A DNA stretch of 64,000 bases from Pseudomonas brassicacearum. GTDB lineage: Bacteria; Pseudomonadota; Gammaproteobacteria; Pseudomonadales; Pseudomonadaceae. The notes beneath the pieces are model-generated. The model saw only the letters and a program-made list of their open reading frames with translations. It did no database searches and was not told the origin of the DNA. The position numbers and the translations under genes were made by a program. Location: NCBI RefSeq assembly GCF_003732265.1, contig NZ_MOBK01000001.1, forward strand, positions 806,001-870,000, read 5' to 3'. How positions within the stretch are numbered: position 1 is the stretch's first letter; each line of letters opens with the position of its first letter. This document shows positions 36,270-45,157 of the stretch, piece after piece.

Positions 36270-37181
36270 TCAGGACATGGAAGAGGATGGTTTTTTGTAA
36301 CGCAACGCCTCCACCAACAACGCAAACGCAGGCGACGCCTGACGACGACTCGGGTAGTAGAGATGAAAGCCGGCAAACCAGGGCGACCAGTCTTCCAACA
36401 CTTGAATCAGGCGTCCGGCATTGAGGTGAGGCACGACAAGGTCATGGGGAACATAGCTCAATCCGAAACCATCGAGTGCCGCGTCTAACAGCTGATACAC
36501 ACCGTTGTAGGTCACTTGGCCTGACACACGAACCTTGAGACGTTCGCCCTCTTTGGCGAACTCCCAGGCATACAGACCGCCGTTGGTGGGCAACCTCAGG
36601 TTGTTGCACAGGTGATCCGTGAGCGCCCGAGGCGTCGTGGGTAATTCACGATTGGCAAAGTAGCCAGGAGACCCCACCACCGCCATGCGCATGTCCGGCC
36701 CGATACGCGTAGCAATCATGCCTTCGGCCACGTCCTCGCCCAGCCTGACCCCGGCATCAAAACCCTGTGCGGCGATGTCGACGAAGCTGTAGTCGCAACA
36801 GACCTCCACCGAGATGTCCGGGTACTTGGGAAGGAAGTCTTTCAGCACGGGGCGAATGATCTGATCCAGCACATGGTCCATCGCGTTGATACGGATATTG
36901 CCGGCGGGGGTATCGCGCAGATCACTCAGGCCCGCCAGCTCTATTTCGATTTCCTCGAAATGGGGCCCCACCCTTCTCATCAAACGTTCGCCTGCCTCGG
37001 TGGGCGAAACGCTACGCGTGGTCCGCATCAACAAACGCAGCCCAAGCCGCGCTTCCAGGCCACGAATCGTGTGGCTCAGCGCTGATTGGGACACCCCGAG
37101 TCTGGCAGCAGCTTTGGTGAAACTGCGCTCCCTGGCGACGGCGAGGAAGGCAAGCAGATCACTGGCGTTTTCCCTGAGCAT
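36270..37181 (-). CDS. LysR-family transcriptional regulator
   Basis: A 303-residue LysR protein: LLAFLAVARERSFTKAAARL and GVSQSALSHTIRGLEARLG form the helix-turn-helix, and the effector domain ends FHLYYPSRRQASPAFALLVE. It is a close relative of the regulator at 9567-10460 and of the remnant at 8033-8233. The second in-frame ATG is chosen because GGAG lies nine bases before it. It is divergent from the cupin gene at 37342 and probably regulates it. Confidence 0.88.
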   Translation of the reverse strand: MLRENASDLLAFLAVARERSFTKAAARLGVSQSALSHTIRGLEARLGLRLLMRTTRSVSPTEAGERLMRRVGPHFEEIEIELAGLSDLRDTPAGNIRINAMDHVLDQIIRPVLKDFLPKYPDISVEVCCDYSFVDIAAQGFDAGVRLGEDVAEGMIATRIGPDMRMAVVGSPGYFANRELPTTPRALTDHLCNNLRLPTNGGLYAWEFAKEGERLKVRVSGQVTYNGVYQLLDAALDGFGLSYVPHDLVVPHLNAGRLIQVLEDWSPWFAGFHLYYPSRRQASPAFALLVEALRYKKPSSSMS

Positions 37182-37341
37182 TGATGAGAGCTCCACATAA
37201 GTATTTTTGGATTCTAGCGACTAATCCTATTAATGAGGAGCTGATAGATTTCGACCTCGCTCCAATCATGAAAAATCTCGAGCCACGGCGTTATCGCTGT
37301 CATTGCTCGCTTTCGATGCACCCGCAGAGGAGGGAAAATCC

Positions 37342-37746
37342 ATGCTCGTCATTAACCCGAACGGCTCGCAGCCATCTGCCAAGGGACCCGCCGATTACTT
37401 TACGGGCACTGTCCGTGTCGACGCGCCGTTCAAGGGCACAGAAGAGGCTCGGGTCAGCGGCGCCACCGTGACCTTCGAGCCGGGCGCTCGCACGGCCTGG
37501 CACACTCACCCGCTAGGTCAGACGTTGATCGTCACTGCCGGGGCCGGTCTGGTGCAGGAACTCGGGCAACCGGTTCGTTCAATCAAACCGGGTGACACCG
37601 TGTGGATTCCACCGAATGTCCAACACTGGCATGGCGCGACAGTCACCACGGCAATGACTCACATCGCCATTGCCGAAGTACTGGACGGCAAAGTGGTCGA
37701 CTGGATGGAACAGGTCAGCGACGAACACTACGCCCAAGAGTTTTGA
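37342..37746 (+). CDS. Cupin-domain protein
   Basis: A 134-residue single-domain cupin. Motif 1 is [20 protein letters not shown], supplying two His, a Gln in the Glu position and later residues; motif 2 is [17 protein letters not shown] with the third His. The order and length match the small cupins near LysR genes that act as hydroxynitrile-lyase-like or quercetinase-like metal proteins. The catalysed reaction is not clear. The ribosome binding site GAGGAGGGAAAATCC is strong. It is divergent from a LysR gene. Confidence 0.82.
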   Translation: MLVINPNGSQPSAKGPADYFTGTVRVDAPFKGTEEARVSGATVTFEPGARTAWHTHPLGQTLIVTAGAGLVQELGQPVRSIKPGDTVWIPPNVQHWHGATVTTAMTHIAIAEVLDGKVVDWMEQVSDEHYAQEF

Positions 37747-37775
37747 TTGCGCACCTGGTGTCATCAGGTGCGCAA
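37747..37775. terminator. Hairpin between the convergent cupin and alkylsulfatase genes
   Basis: TTGCGCACCTG (37747-37757), loop GTGTCAT, CAGGTGCGCAA (37765-37775): perfect 11-base arms starting one base after the cupin stop codon. A TCAAAA tail on the minus strand rather than a T run makes the mechanism uncertain; a bidirectional terminator is plausible. Confidence 0.6.
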
Positions 37776-37817
37776 GGCAGCTTCAGCCCGAAACAAATAA
37801 AGCGCAGCCCTGTTGGT

Positions 37818-39854
37818 TTACTCCTGGGTACCGGGCAGCAGTTCAAAGGTGGGGGTAAACGGGGTAATGGCGGCCATCAACTGTTCGAAGGGTTTGTGAT
37901 TGCCTGTGAAGGTGGCTTTGCCGGCCGCAACGAGTTGAGCGAAGCTGGTTTTCCTTGCCATTACGCCTTCAAGATCAGAACGATCAAGGGTGATCGTAAG
38001 GTCGGCATTTTTCGCTTGCTGCCCCTTGATATTGGTCAGGGTTGAATTGCTTAACTCAACCACAAACTGCTCACCGTTGTCGGGCGTCTTGAGATTCAAG
38101 ACGAAGTGTTGATCCGCCACTTTGCTGCCATCCAGGGCGATGCCGAGGTACTCCAGCCACAACTCGGTACTCATGGCGCGAATCATGTCAGGCCCGGTGG
38201 TTTTGGGCGGTAAACCCTTTGGCATGCCGTGGCGTAATTCATACGCCGCCGCAAGGAAGCTGTTACGCACCCCGGCACTTTCCTTTTGGTAGCCGACCTG
38301 CTCATAGACGTCCGCGAGCAAGTCCTTGGCCTCGGTGTTTTTGGGTTCGGCATACACCAGCTTATTCAGGATTTCATAGGCTTCGCGGTATTTGCCCTGA
38401 TCGAACAAGGACTTGCCCTTGGTCATGATCTTCTCTGAGCCCCCCATCATTTCCACGTACAGCGGTGCCGAATCCTTCGGTGACAACGGCATCAGCGTCG
38501 CCGGGTTGGCATCCCAGTAACCGAGGTAGCGGTTGATCACGGCGCGGCTGTTGTGCTCTTCGGAGCCGTGATAGCTGTGGGTCGCCCAGTTGTTTTTCAG
38601 GCTGTCCGGCAATTTGTAGACGTTGTGAATCTCGTTGATGGTGACGCCCTGGTTGGCCGCGTGCAGCACGGCGTTATTCAGGTTGGCGTAGGCGTCGCGT
38701 TGCGCGCGCATGACGTCCTGAATCCGCTCATTGCCCCAACGTGGCCAACTGTGCGCGGCGAACATGACGTCCGCCTGTTGTCCGTAGCGATACAACGCGT
38801 TGTTGATGTTCTTCGACCAGACCAGTGGATCACGGACCAGCGCACCACGCAGGGTGTAAATGTTATGGATGGTGCCGACGATGTTTTCCGCGGCCCAGAA
38901 TGCCTTGAACTGCGGGAACCAGGTATTCATCTCCGCGGGCGCTTCGGTGCCCGGCGTACTTTGAAATTCCATGTCCACGCCGTCGATCGTCAGGGTCTCG
39001 AAATCTTTCGAGATATAGCGATTGGGTTCGATCAGGCCCATGTTGCCAATGGACGCATTTTTACCGATGGCCATGTCGACGTGGCCATAAGGACTGTGCG
39101 GTAACAACACGCCATATTGGAAGAATGCGCGCCGGGTCATTGCGTTACCGGCGTAGACGTTTTCAGCCACGGCATGTTCCATGAAGCCGGTGGGTGCTAT
39201 CAGCGGGATTTTGCCGCTGCGCACATCGGCCTCATCGACCAACCCGCGCACGCCACCAAAATGGTCGGCATGGGAGTGAGAGATCACCACCGCCACGATC
39301 GGGCGCTTGCCGAGTTTTTCATTGATAAAATCCAGCGCAGCCTTGGCGGTTTCCTTCGACATCAGCGTGTCGAACACAATCCAGCCCGTATCGCCCTTGA
39401 TGAACGTGATGTTCGCCAGGTCAAACCCGCGCACTTGGTAAATCTTGTCCGGAACCACCTCGTACAGACCGAAGGCCATATTGAGGATCGCCTGACGCTG
39501 CAAGGACGGATTGATGCTGTCGTAGTCCTTGCCGTCGAGCAGGAAGTCATAGCTCCCCATGTTCCAAGCAACATTTCCGGCTTCAGCCATGATCTTGTTG
39601 TAGGTCGGTGCCGCAATAAAGCCTCTTTTGGCCTCTTCAAAATCTCGTTTATCACCGAACGGAAGTGCCTTGCGTACACCGTTTTGCAGTTCGATCGTGT
39701 AGGCCGAAGGCGGTTTGCCTTTGCTATCGAAGTGCGCACTTTTTGTTGAGGAAGGATCAGAACTTGCGCCGTTTGCATCGGCAGCAAAAATCGCAGGGCT
39801 AACGCCACAGCCCAGCGTAATTGCCAGTGCCAGATGAAGGGTCTTGTTGTGCAT
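37818..39854 (-). CDS. sdsA: SdsA-type linear primary alkylsulfatase
   Basis: A 678-residue type III alkylsulfatase. A signal peptide (LALAITLGCGVSPAIFAAD) is followed by a metallo-beta-lactamase-fold catalytic domain with the zinc motif HSHADHFGG (193-201), AAENIVGTIHNIYTLRGA, a helical dimerisation region (NRYLGYWDANPATLMPLSP) and a C-terminal SCP2-like domain that binds the alkyl chain. It hydrolyses SDS-like esters to the alcohol and sulfate. The start is the ATG directly before the signal peptide. It is divergent from a LysR gene in the same arrangement as sdsA/sdsB of other pseudomonads. Confidence 0.9.
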   Translation of the reverse strand: MHNKTLHLALAITLGCGVSPAIFAADANGASSDPSSTKSAHFDSKGKPPSAYTIELQNGVRKALPFGDKRDFEEAKRGFIAAPTYNKIMAEAGNVAWNMGSYDFLLDGKDYDSINPSLQRQAILNMAFGLYEVVPDKIYQVRGFDLANITFIKGDTGWIVFDTLMSKETAKAALDFINEKLGKRPIVAVVISHSHADHFGGVRGLVDEADVRSGKIPLIAPTGFMEHAVAENVYAGNAMTRRAFFQYGVLLPHSPYGHVDMAIGKNASIGNMGLIEPNRYISKDFETLTIDGVDMEFQSTPGTEAPAEMNTWFPQFKAFWAAENIVGTIHNIYTLRGALVRDPLVWSKNINNALYRYGQQADVMFAAHSWPRWGNERIQDVMRAQRDAYANLNNAVLHAANQGVTINEIHNVYKLPDSLKNNWATHSYHGSEEHNSRAVINRYLGYWDANPATLMPLSPKDSAPLYVEMMGGSEKIMTKGKSLFDQGKYREAYEILNKLVYAEPKNTEAKDLLADVYEQVGYQKESAGVRNSFLAAAYELRHGMPKGLPPKTTGPDMIRAMSTELWLEYLGIALDGSKVADQHFVLNLKTPDNGEQFVVELSNSTLTNIKGQQAKNADLTITLDRSDLEGVMARKTSFAQLVAAGKATFTGNHKPFEQLMAAITPFTPTFELLPGTQE

Positions 39855-40021
39855 GAGGGGGTTCCTGTACCAAGGGCTGCCAAGAGCGTCAATGCGGAAA
39901 ATTGCGCCCGATTTTATTGTTTGGGTACGCGTCAACTTGACCCGTCGGGCCATGAATAGCATATTCATTTCATTACGAAAAATTCCGTTTCAGTGGCTTT
40001 CGATAACATAAAGGTTATGAG

Positions 40022-40999
40022 ATGACGCCCCGTCGCTTACGTCAGTTCCTGGCATTGATTGAACATGCGCACTTTGGTCGAGCGGCCAAAGCGTTAGGGG
40101 TTTCCCAGCCGGCGCTGAGCAAAAGCATCCAGTTGCTGGAGAGTGAACTCGGCGTCACGCTGTTCGACCGACGCCCTGAAGGCGTTGCGCTGACGGCGTT
40201 TGGTCATTTGCTTCGCGAAAAAAGTCGGCGCTTGTTAGTGGCCGAGGAAGATTTGCGGCGTGACATTGCCTTGCTGGCGGAAGGTGATATCGGCGCACTG
40301 AAAGTGGCCTTGGGTCCCTATCCAAGTATCACCAGCGGATACACCAGCATCGCGCGGCTGCATGCCCGGCATCCGCACATCAAAATCACGGCCCATGTTG
40401 CCGGATGGCGTGACGTGGCTCATCAGGTCGCGACCGGCGTGGTGGATTTGGGGATCGCCGAAATCAGTACCCTGGAAGGTCGGGAAGCATTCACCTGTGA
40501 GCTGTTGGGTGAGCACCAGGGACGTTTGTTTTGTCGGCCCGGCCATCCTCTGCTTTCGCAAAAGCGTTCTTTGACGTTGGCGCAAACACTCGATTATCCC
40601 TGGGTGGCTTCGCGTATTCCGCTGCGACTGGCCACCCATCTGCTCCCGGCAACGTTGGGCTGTGCCGGTGCATACGATGCGCTGAACGGTGATTTTGTAC
40701 CGGCCATTGAAATAGACGTGCCCATGCAAATCGTAAAATTCGTCGAGAACAGCAACGCTCTGGCGGTAGGGAATTTATCGAGTTTTGAGCGAGAGTTCCT
40801 CGCCGGCGAGATCGTACCATTACCCCTCCATGACCTCGCCCTGCGCACCCGCTACGGTTTTATCTACCTGAAAGAGCGCTCACTGCCGCCCGCCGTAGAG
40901 GTTTACATGAACGAAGTGAGGGGTGTGGAAGAGGAAATTCGCCAGCGTGAAAGTCTTCTGGCCCAAATGACCAGCGCAGCGAAAAAAGATCACGGTTAG
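40022..40999 (+). CDS. sdsB: LysR-family regulator, SdsB-like
   Basis: A 325-residue LysR protein. Helix-turn-helix: LRQFLALIEHAHFGRAAKAL, GVSQPALSKSIQLLESELG. The effector domain contains GDIGALKVALGPYPSITSGY and a longer than usual C-terminal helix (VEEEIRQRESLLAQM). It begins 167 bases from the alkylsulfatase start on the opposite strand; SdsB is the known activator of sdsA in this arrangement. The name rests on position and family, not on a residue signature. Confidence 0.75.
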   Translation: MTPRRLRQFLALIEHAHFGRAAKALGVSQPALSKSIQLLESELGVTLFDRRPEGVALTAFGHLLREKSRRLLVAEEDLRRDIALLAEGDIGALKVALGPYPSITSGYTSIARLHARHPHIKITAHVAGWRDVAHQVATGVVDLGIAEISTLEGREAFTCELLGEHQGRLFCRPGHPLLSQKRSLTLAQTLDYPWVASRIPLRLATHLLPATLGCAGAYDALNGDFVPAIEIDVPMQIVKFVENSNALAVGNLSSFEREFLAGEIVPLPLHDLALRTRYGFIYLKERSLPPAVEVYMNEVRGVEEEIRQRESLLAQMTSAAKKDHG

Positions 41000-41125
41000 T
41001 GGTTCGCCTGCCGAAATCTCATGCACTTTGGCGACTGCGCGGGATATTCAAGAACGCAACGCCGCGTGAATGAGCTATACCCAAGAGTCCCCCCACCGCA
41101 CTTCTTCCACTTTTGGAGGTTGGCA

Positions 41126-41572
41126 ATGAAACTCTATCCCCTGTCAGTACTATTGATTACCGCAAGTCTCTTCGGCTGCACCCACTCATCAAACCAGTCA
41201 ATGAATCTTCCATTGGCGGCGACCCAGAGAAACCCCGGTCATTCCGCCACGACCACATTGACGGGCGAAGGCAATCAAACCAACTTTGACTTCTACATCA
41301 CCGGCGTTCCAAACGGAACCATCTTGCCGCCGCGTATCTACACGTTCATCAACAAAGGCAGTTGCCAGCAACCCGGGCCTGCCGCGTTCGCCATGAACGA
41401 TAAGGTCAACACTGAACCCAATGCGGGTACCGGCGGATGGACCTTCTACAGAAGCGCGCCGATAAAAATGCAAGACCTGTTGTCCGGCAAGTACTCCATT
41501 GTCGTGCGTACTTCGCCAGAAGATGGCAACGCCGATATATTCTGCGGCGATGTGGCCCACGTGACTCGATGA
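41126..41572 (+). CDS. Lipoprotein of unknown function
   Basis: A 148-residue lipoprotein: MKLYPLSVLLITASLFGC with Cys 18 as the lipid site. The mature beta-rich part (TTTLTGEGNQTNFDFYITGV, PPRIYTFINKGSC, MQDLLSGKYSIVVRTS, NADIFCGDV) has two conserved-looking cysteines and recalls small periplasmic CHRD- or superoxide-dismutase-like sandwich folds, but no metal site is evident. The ribosome binding site TTGGAGGTTGGCA is strong. It converges on the AraC gene. Confidence 0.65.
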   Translation: MKLYPLSVLLITASLFGCTHSSNQSMNLPLAATQRNPGHSATTTLTGEGNQTNFDFYITGVPNGTILPPRIYTFINKGSCQQPGPAAFAMNDKVNTEPNAGTGGWTFYRSAPIKMQDLLSGKYSIVVRTSPEDGNADIFCGDVAHVTR

Positions 41573-41605
41573 AACCCAGTAAACGTCCATCGGCACCTGA
41601 CTTGC

Positions 41606-42562
41606 TCATGCCGATTGTCTGCGCCAAGTGCCAGGGGATGTGCCGAACTGGCGCTTGAATGCGCGACTGAACGCGGCTTCGGATTCGTAGCCGACGGCAA
41701 AGCCGATCTGCGCCACATTACCGCGACCTTCGCGCAGCTGTTGAGCCGCCACATGCATACGCCAGAGGGTCAGGTATTGCATCGGTGGCTGTCCGACCAA
41801 AGCCGTGAATCGCTCGGCGAATACCGAGCGCGACATGCCCACCTCCTGAGCCAGTGCTTCCGCCGTCCAGCTTTCGGTTGGCCGGGCATGGAGCAGCGCC
41901 AGTGCACGCCCGATGTGCGGATCGCGCAACCCTGCAAGCCAGCCGCGACGCTCCGCCGGAAGGCTGGCGACATACTGGCTGACGGCCTCGACAAACAGCA
42001 ATTCCGAGAGCTTGGCGATGACCGTTGTCGAGCCGACACGCCCCGCTGCGATTTCACTGACAGCGAAACGGAATGAGCTTTCGATCCAGGCGCCCGAAGC
42101 CGTCGCGCGCAGGTCCAGTTTCAACAAGGACGGCAGCGACGACAGCAACGGATTGAAGGGCGTTTCGGAGCCGAGGAATCCGCACAATAACTGGGTGACC
42201 TCGCCGCCTCCGCCGCAGTTGATCCGTGAAATCGTGCCGACTTCCGGCGGCTGGATAACGTCCTTCACCGGCATGGGCTCAACGCTCAGGTCGCTGCCAA
42301 AGGAATGAGCGTCATTGTGAGGAAGCAGCACGAGTTCGCCTGCCTCCACGTCGATGGCGGCAGCACCGTCGATGCATATTTGCATGTGCCCCGCAGCGAC
42401 AAAATGCGACGACATGACGTGTCGGGGCGCCGCCAGAAACGGCCTGCAGTCATCCACCGAGAGCCTGCCGTTAATGCACCACGGCGCGGTGAGTTCCGCC
42501 TCGAGGAACACCCCTCCAGACAGCCGAATCACTCGCAAGACATCAGAAAGCGCATCCAGCAA
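41606..42562 (-). CDS. AraC-family transcriptional regulator
   Basis: A 318-residue AraC protein. The N-terminal cupin-like domain (MLDALSDVLRVIRLSGGVFL, then HFVAAGHMQICIDG and GELVLLPHNDAHSFG) is of the cupin-6 type. The C-terminal pair of helix-turn-helix motifs is WTAEALAQEVGMSRSVFAER and VAQIGFAVGYESEAAFSRAF. It is divergent from the ferritin-like/MAPEG unit, with about 180 bases between starts, and probably regulates it. Confidence 0.87.
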   Translation of the reverse strand: MLDALSDVLRVIRLSGGVFLEAELTAPWCINGRLSVDDCRPFLAAPRHVMSSHFVAAGHMQICIDGAAAIDVEAGELVLLPHNDAHSFGSDLSVEPMPVKDVIQPPEVGTISRINCGGGGEVTQLLCGFLGSETPFNPLLSSLPSLLKLDLRATASGAWIESSFRFAVSEIAAGRVGSTTVIAKLSELLFVEAVSQYVASLPAERRGWLAGLRDPHIGRALALLHARPTESWTAEALAQEVGMSRSVFAERFTALVGQPPMQYLTLWRMHVAAQQLREGRGNVAQIGFAVGYESEAAFSRAFKRQFGTSPGTWRRQSA

Positions 42563-42743
42563 TTGCCAACCCTCCTTTCCGGAGCCCGGAGCAGGTAATC
42601 AGGCGTACTGGTCATTCACGGCCCTAACGGCGACAACTAGATTAGCACCAACGCGGACCCGGCGACCGAGACGAGCCCCAGAGGCTTCACCCATGGCGAA
42701 TGGTTCCGACGTCAACCTAACGGCCCCACAGCAGGAGATCGAT

Positions 42744-43697
42744 ATGAACACCCTCGCGACCATACCCGGCCCGGATTCAGGCAACGCCACCCGTTATGCG
42801 CAACTTGTCAGATCATCGAAAAAATCGGAATGGCAGATCGATCGCGATTTGCTCCAGGACCGTAGCTTCGACTTCTCGCGCAAATTCCTGCCCGACGGGC
42901 TGTCGCAGATCGACCGCCTGAGCTTTCTCGCCGCGGACGAAGCGCGCCTGCTCAGTCAGATTCAGGGCCGGACCTATGCGTACCTCTTTGGCCTGGTCGA
43001 GCGCTTTATCAGCGCCAAGATGCTCGATCAGGGCCGCGCCCATGTCTTTGACGATCAACTTGCCCTCGAAGCGCTGGTGCGCTTTTCCAACGACGAGATC
43101 AAGCACCAGGAGCTGTTCCGGCGCATGGAAACGCTAGTGGGTTCGCACCTGCCCGCAGGTTATCGTCAAGTGGCCGATGCCAACGATGTGGCGCGCGCGG
43201 TACTGGCGGCCAGCACTTGGTCGGTGCTGGCGCTGACCTGCCATATCGAGCTGTTTGTGCAAACGCACTATACGAAAAGCATCGCCCCGCGCGAGGAGCT
43301 GTGCCCGCTGTTCAAGGATGTCTTCAAATTTCACTGGAAGGATGAAAGCCGGCACGTCGTACTCGATGAACTGGAATGGAAGGCAGAGCACGCGAAACTC
43401 ACGCCGGCCGAATGCGACCAGGCAGTGAATGACCTGATTGCGCTGGTGGGGGCCGTCGATGCCATCCTGCAGGCACAATCGGCAGCCGATGCCGAGTACT
43501 TCATTGGCAATGTTTCCAGATCGCTCAGTGCCGACGAGACTGCGCAAATCAAGGCCGGCGTGCTGGGCGCCTACCGCTGGCAATACATCATCTCGGGCGT
43601 GCAGCATCCACACTTTGGCCGGCTGCTGACGAGCATGACAACGCCCGCACAGATGGCCAGGATTCAAGCCGCACTGGCGCCGATCATGAGCCATTGA
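42744..43697 (+). CDS. Ferritin-like diiron protein of unknown function
   Basis: A 317-residue, mostly helical protein. Two ExxH motifs, DEIKHQELF and DESRHVVLDE, together with intervening acidic residues in HIELFVQTHY, fit a four-helix diiron centre as in ferritin-like oxygenases and desaturases. No signal peptide or membrane segment is visible. The start follows AGGAGATCGAT; a further 130 codons are open upstream but run antisense to the AraC start region. It is followed after 80 bases by a MAPEG membrane protein and is divergent from an AraC regulator. Substrate and reaction are unknown. Confidence 0.7.
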   Translation: MNTLATIPGPDSGNATRYAQLVRSSKKSEWQIDRDLLQDRSFDFSRKFLPDGLSQIDRLSFLAADEARLLSQIQGRTYAYLFGLVERFISAKMLDQGRAHVFDDQLALEALVRFSNDEIKHQELFRRMETLVGSHLPAGYRQVADANDVARAVLAASTWSVLALTCHIELFVQTHYTKSIAPREELCPLFKDVFKFHWKDESRHVVLDELEWKAEHAKLTPAECDQAVNDLIALVGAVDAILQAQSAADAEYFIGNVSRSLSADETAQIKAGVLGAYRWQYIISGVQHPHFGRLLTSMTTPAQMARIQAALAPIMSH

Positions 43698-43777
43698 GCG
43701 ATAGCGCGCGACCGACGGCCCGTCGGCCGCGCGCTACGGAATGACGTGCTGACAGCGATCTGTGGAGGATGGCGGCC

Positions 43778-44197
43778 ATGACGATACCGATGTGGATGCT
43801 GCTTGGGTTCGCGACCTGGACATTGCTGCTGTTGATGGCCACCGTCGGCGTGTATCGCTGGGTCGGTATCCTGTTCTCGAATGTGCCGATCGCCTCTTTC
43901 CGCAGCGATCAACTCGAAGGCGAGGACTGGTATCGACGCGGGACAAGGGCACACGCCAACTGCGTGGAAAACCTGCCGGTCTTTGCCGTCATCGTCTGGG
44001 TGATATCAGCCCTCGACATCAACGGGCCTGCCGTGAACTACTTGAGCCTGTGCGTGCTGATCGCTCGCGTGTGCCAGTCGCTGGTTCACGTATGCCATGC
44101 GCAAACCGATGCTTTCGTGGCCGTTCGGTTTTTCTTCTTTAGCGTTCAGTTGCTGTGCTTTCTCGCGCTCATTGTCATCGCTGCGGGTCATGGCTGA
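43778..44197 (+). CDS. MAPEG-family membrane protein
   Basis: A 139-residue protein with four membrane helices (about residues 3-24, 62-78, 85-100 and 115-136). Landmarks of the MAPEG superfamily are the N-terminal helix, the loop RRGTRAHANCVENLPVFAVI containing the RAxxNxxENxP motif, and VCQSLVHV in helix 3. Relatives include glutathione transferases and peroxidases acting on lipophilic compounds. The second ATG is chosen because GGAGG lies nine bases before it. It is probably cotranscribed with the ferritin-like gene. Confidence 0.8.
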   Translation: MTIPMWMLLGFATWTLLLLMATVGVYRWVGILFSNVPIASFRSDQLEGEDWYRRGTRAHANCVENLPVFAVIVWVISALDINGPAVNYLSLCVLIARVCQSLVHVCHAQTDAFVAVRFFFFSVQLLCFLALIVIAAGHG

Positions 44198-44212
44198 GAA
44201 AGTGCGCTCCAT

Positions 44213-44330
44213 TTGACCGCCCACTTGCATTCGAATTGACCAATCATTTGGATTGGTTCTGACCACCGATTGCATCGGATCTGACCCGCAAGCTTTGTAA
44301 CCATGATTGGCAGAGAACGACCAGAAGCAG
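44213..44330 (-). repeat. Dispersed repeat, copy 1 (inverted relative to 49434-49535)
   Basis: Read on the minus strand this stretch begins GTCTGCTTCTGGTCGTTCTC, then TGCCAATCATGG, and ends GGTCAATTCGAATGCAAG. It aligns with 49434-49535 on the plus strand (GACTGCTTTGGGTCGTTCTC, then TGCCGATCAGGG, to GGTCAGGTCGAATGCAAC) apart from an internal gap of about 19 bases. It fills the convergent space between the MAPEG and TetR genes. Short frames in both copies share CFxSFSAxxG. Confidence 0.5.
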
Positions 44331-44369
44331 ACGTTCAAGCCAGGGCAGCCAGCGTCAACGTCTTTCCAA

Positions 44370-44960
44370 TCAGACCGGTTTGCCGAGCGCGGCATCGATC
44401 ATGTGACGCACGCCTCGCAGCACCTCGGCCGAGACCTCTGGCCTGGCCTTCGCCGTGGCGCGCGCAACCGAGAGGGCGCCGATCATGGCCGCAACGATGC
44501 CCATGGCTGTGGCCAGCGCGTCGACGTCGGGATTGTTGGCGGCAACTCTGCGCTCAAACGCCCGCACCAGCACCATGTAGCCCTCGGTGTACTTGGCGCT
44601 GATCGCCACATCCTGGCGGCCAATTTCGCTGGCAGACGCGGCCATTGCACAGTGGTCGGCGTAGTTGTCGCGGTTATCGACTGCCAAATACTCGGACAGG
44701 AAGCGATCCAGGTCCGGCTCGCCATCGATCGTGCCTGTATAGAGCTTTGCATTGCCCTGCTCCAGGCTCCACTCCAGCGCCTCGGCGGCCAACGCTTCCT
44801 TGGATGGGAAGTGCGCGTATAGCGCTCCGTGGGTCAAGCCGGCTGATTTGCTGATTTCGGCAACGCCTACCCCGTCGATCCCTTTCTCACGAAACAGGCG
44901 ACTGGCGGTCTCCACCAGCGCGGCGCGGTTGGCTTCTGATTTTTCTTTCGAGATTTTCAT
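44370..44960 (-). CDS. TetR-family transcriptional regulator
   Basis: A 196-residue TetR protein. The helix-turn-helix covers about residues 8-55 (LVETASRLFREKGIDGVGVA, EISKSAGLTHGALYAHFPSK). The C-terminal domain matches the subgroup with DNYADHCAMAASASEIGRQD and a closing VLRGVRHMIDAALG. GAGGAG precedes the ATG. It is divergent from the SDR gene; two matching ATTGYG-N2-CGCAAT dyads in the shared promoter are its likely operators. Confidence 0.88.
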   Translation of the reverse strand: MKISKEKSEANRAALVETASRLFREKGIDGVGVAEISKSAGLTHGALYAHFPSKEALAAEALEWSLEQGNAKLYTGTIDGEPDLDRFLSEYLAVDNRDNYADHCAMAASASEIGRQDVAISAKYTEGYMVLVRAFERRVAANNPDVDALATAMGIVAAMIGALSVARATAKARPEVSAEVLRGVRHMIDAALGKPV

Positions 44961-44999
44961 AATGAGGCTCCTCTTCTGCGCTCATTCTTGCACGCGATA

Positions 45000-45013
45000 A
45001 TTGTGCCCGCAAT
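45000..45013. promoter_or_regulatory. TetR operator-like site, TetR side
   Basis: ATTGTGCCCGCAAT: ATTGTG, CC, CGCAAT, a dyad with one mismatch. It is 39 bases upstream of the TetR start and matches the site at 45102-45117 in its outer bases. Confidence 0.55.
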
Positions 45014-45101
45014 GAATGAATATGCAGCCAGGCACAGAGTTTATTACGAAAGTAATATTTATGTTGACTTTAATAAATGCGACCACCATTATTAATTCAA
45101 T

Positions 45102-45117
45102 GATTGCGAGCGCAATC
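45102..45117. promoter_or_regulatory. TetR operator-like site, SDR side
   Basis: GATTGCGAGCGCAATC: perfect seven-base arms around AG, 40 bases before the SDR start codon. Together with the site at 45000 the consensus is ATTGYGNNCGCAAT. A third small dyad, ATTACGAAAGTAAT (45043-45056), lies between them. Confidence 0.65.
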
Positions 45118-45157
45118 TTATAGGGCAAAAGCCTCAACCAACCCAGAGCACATCCTC

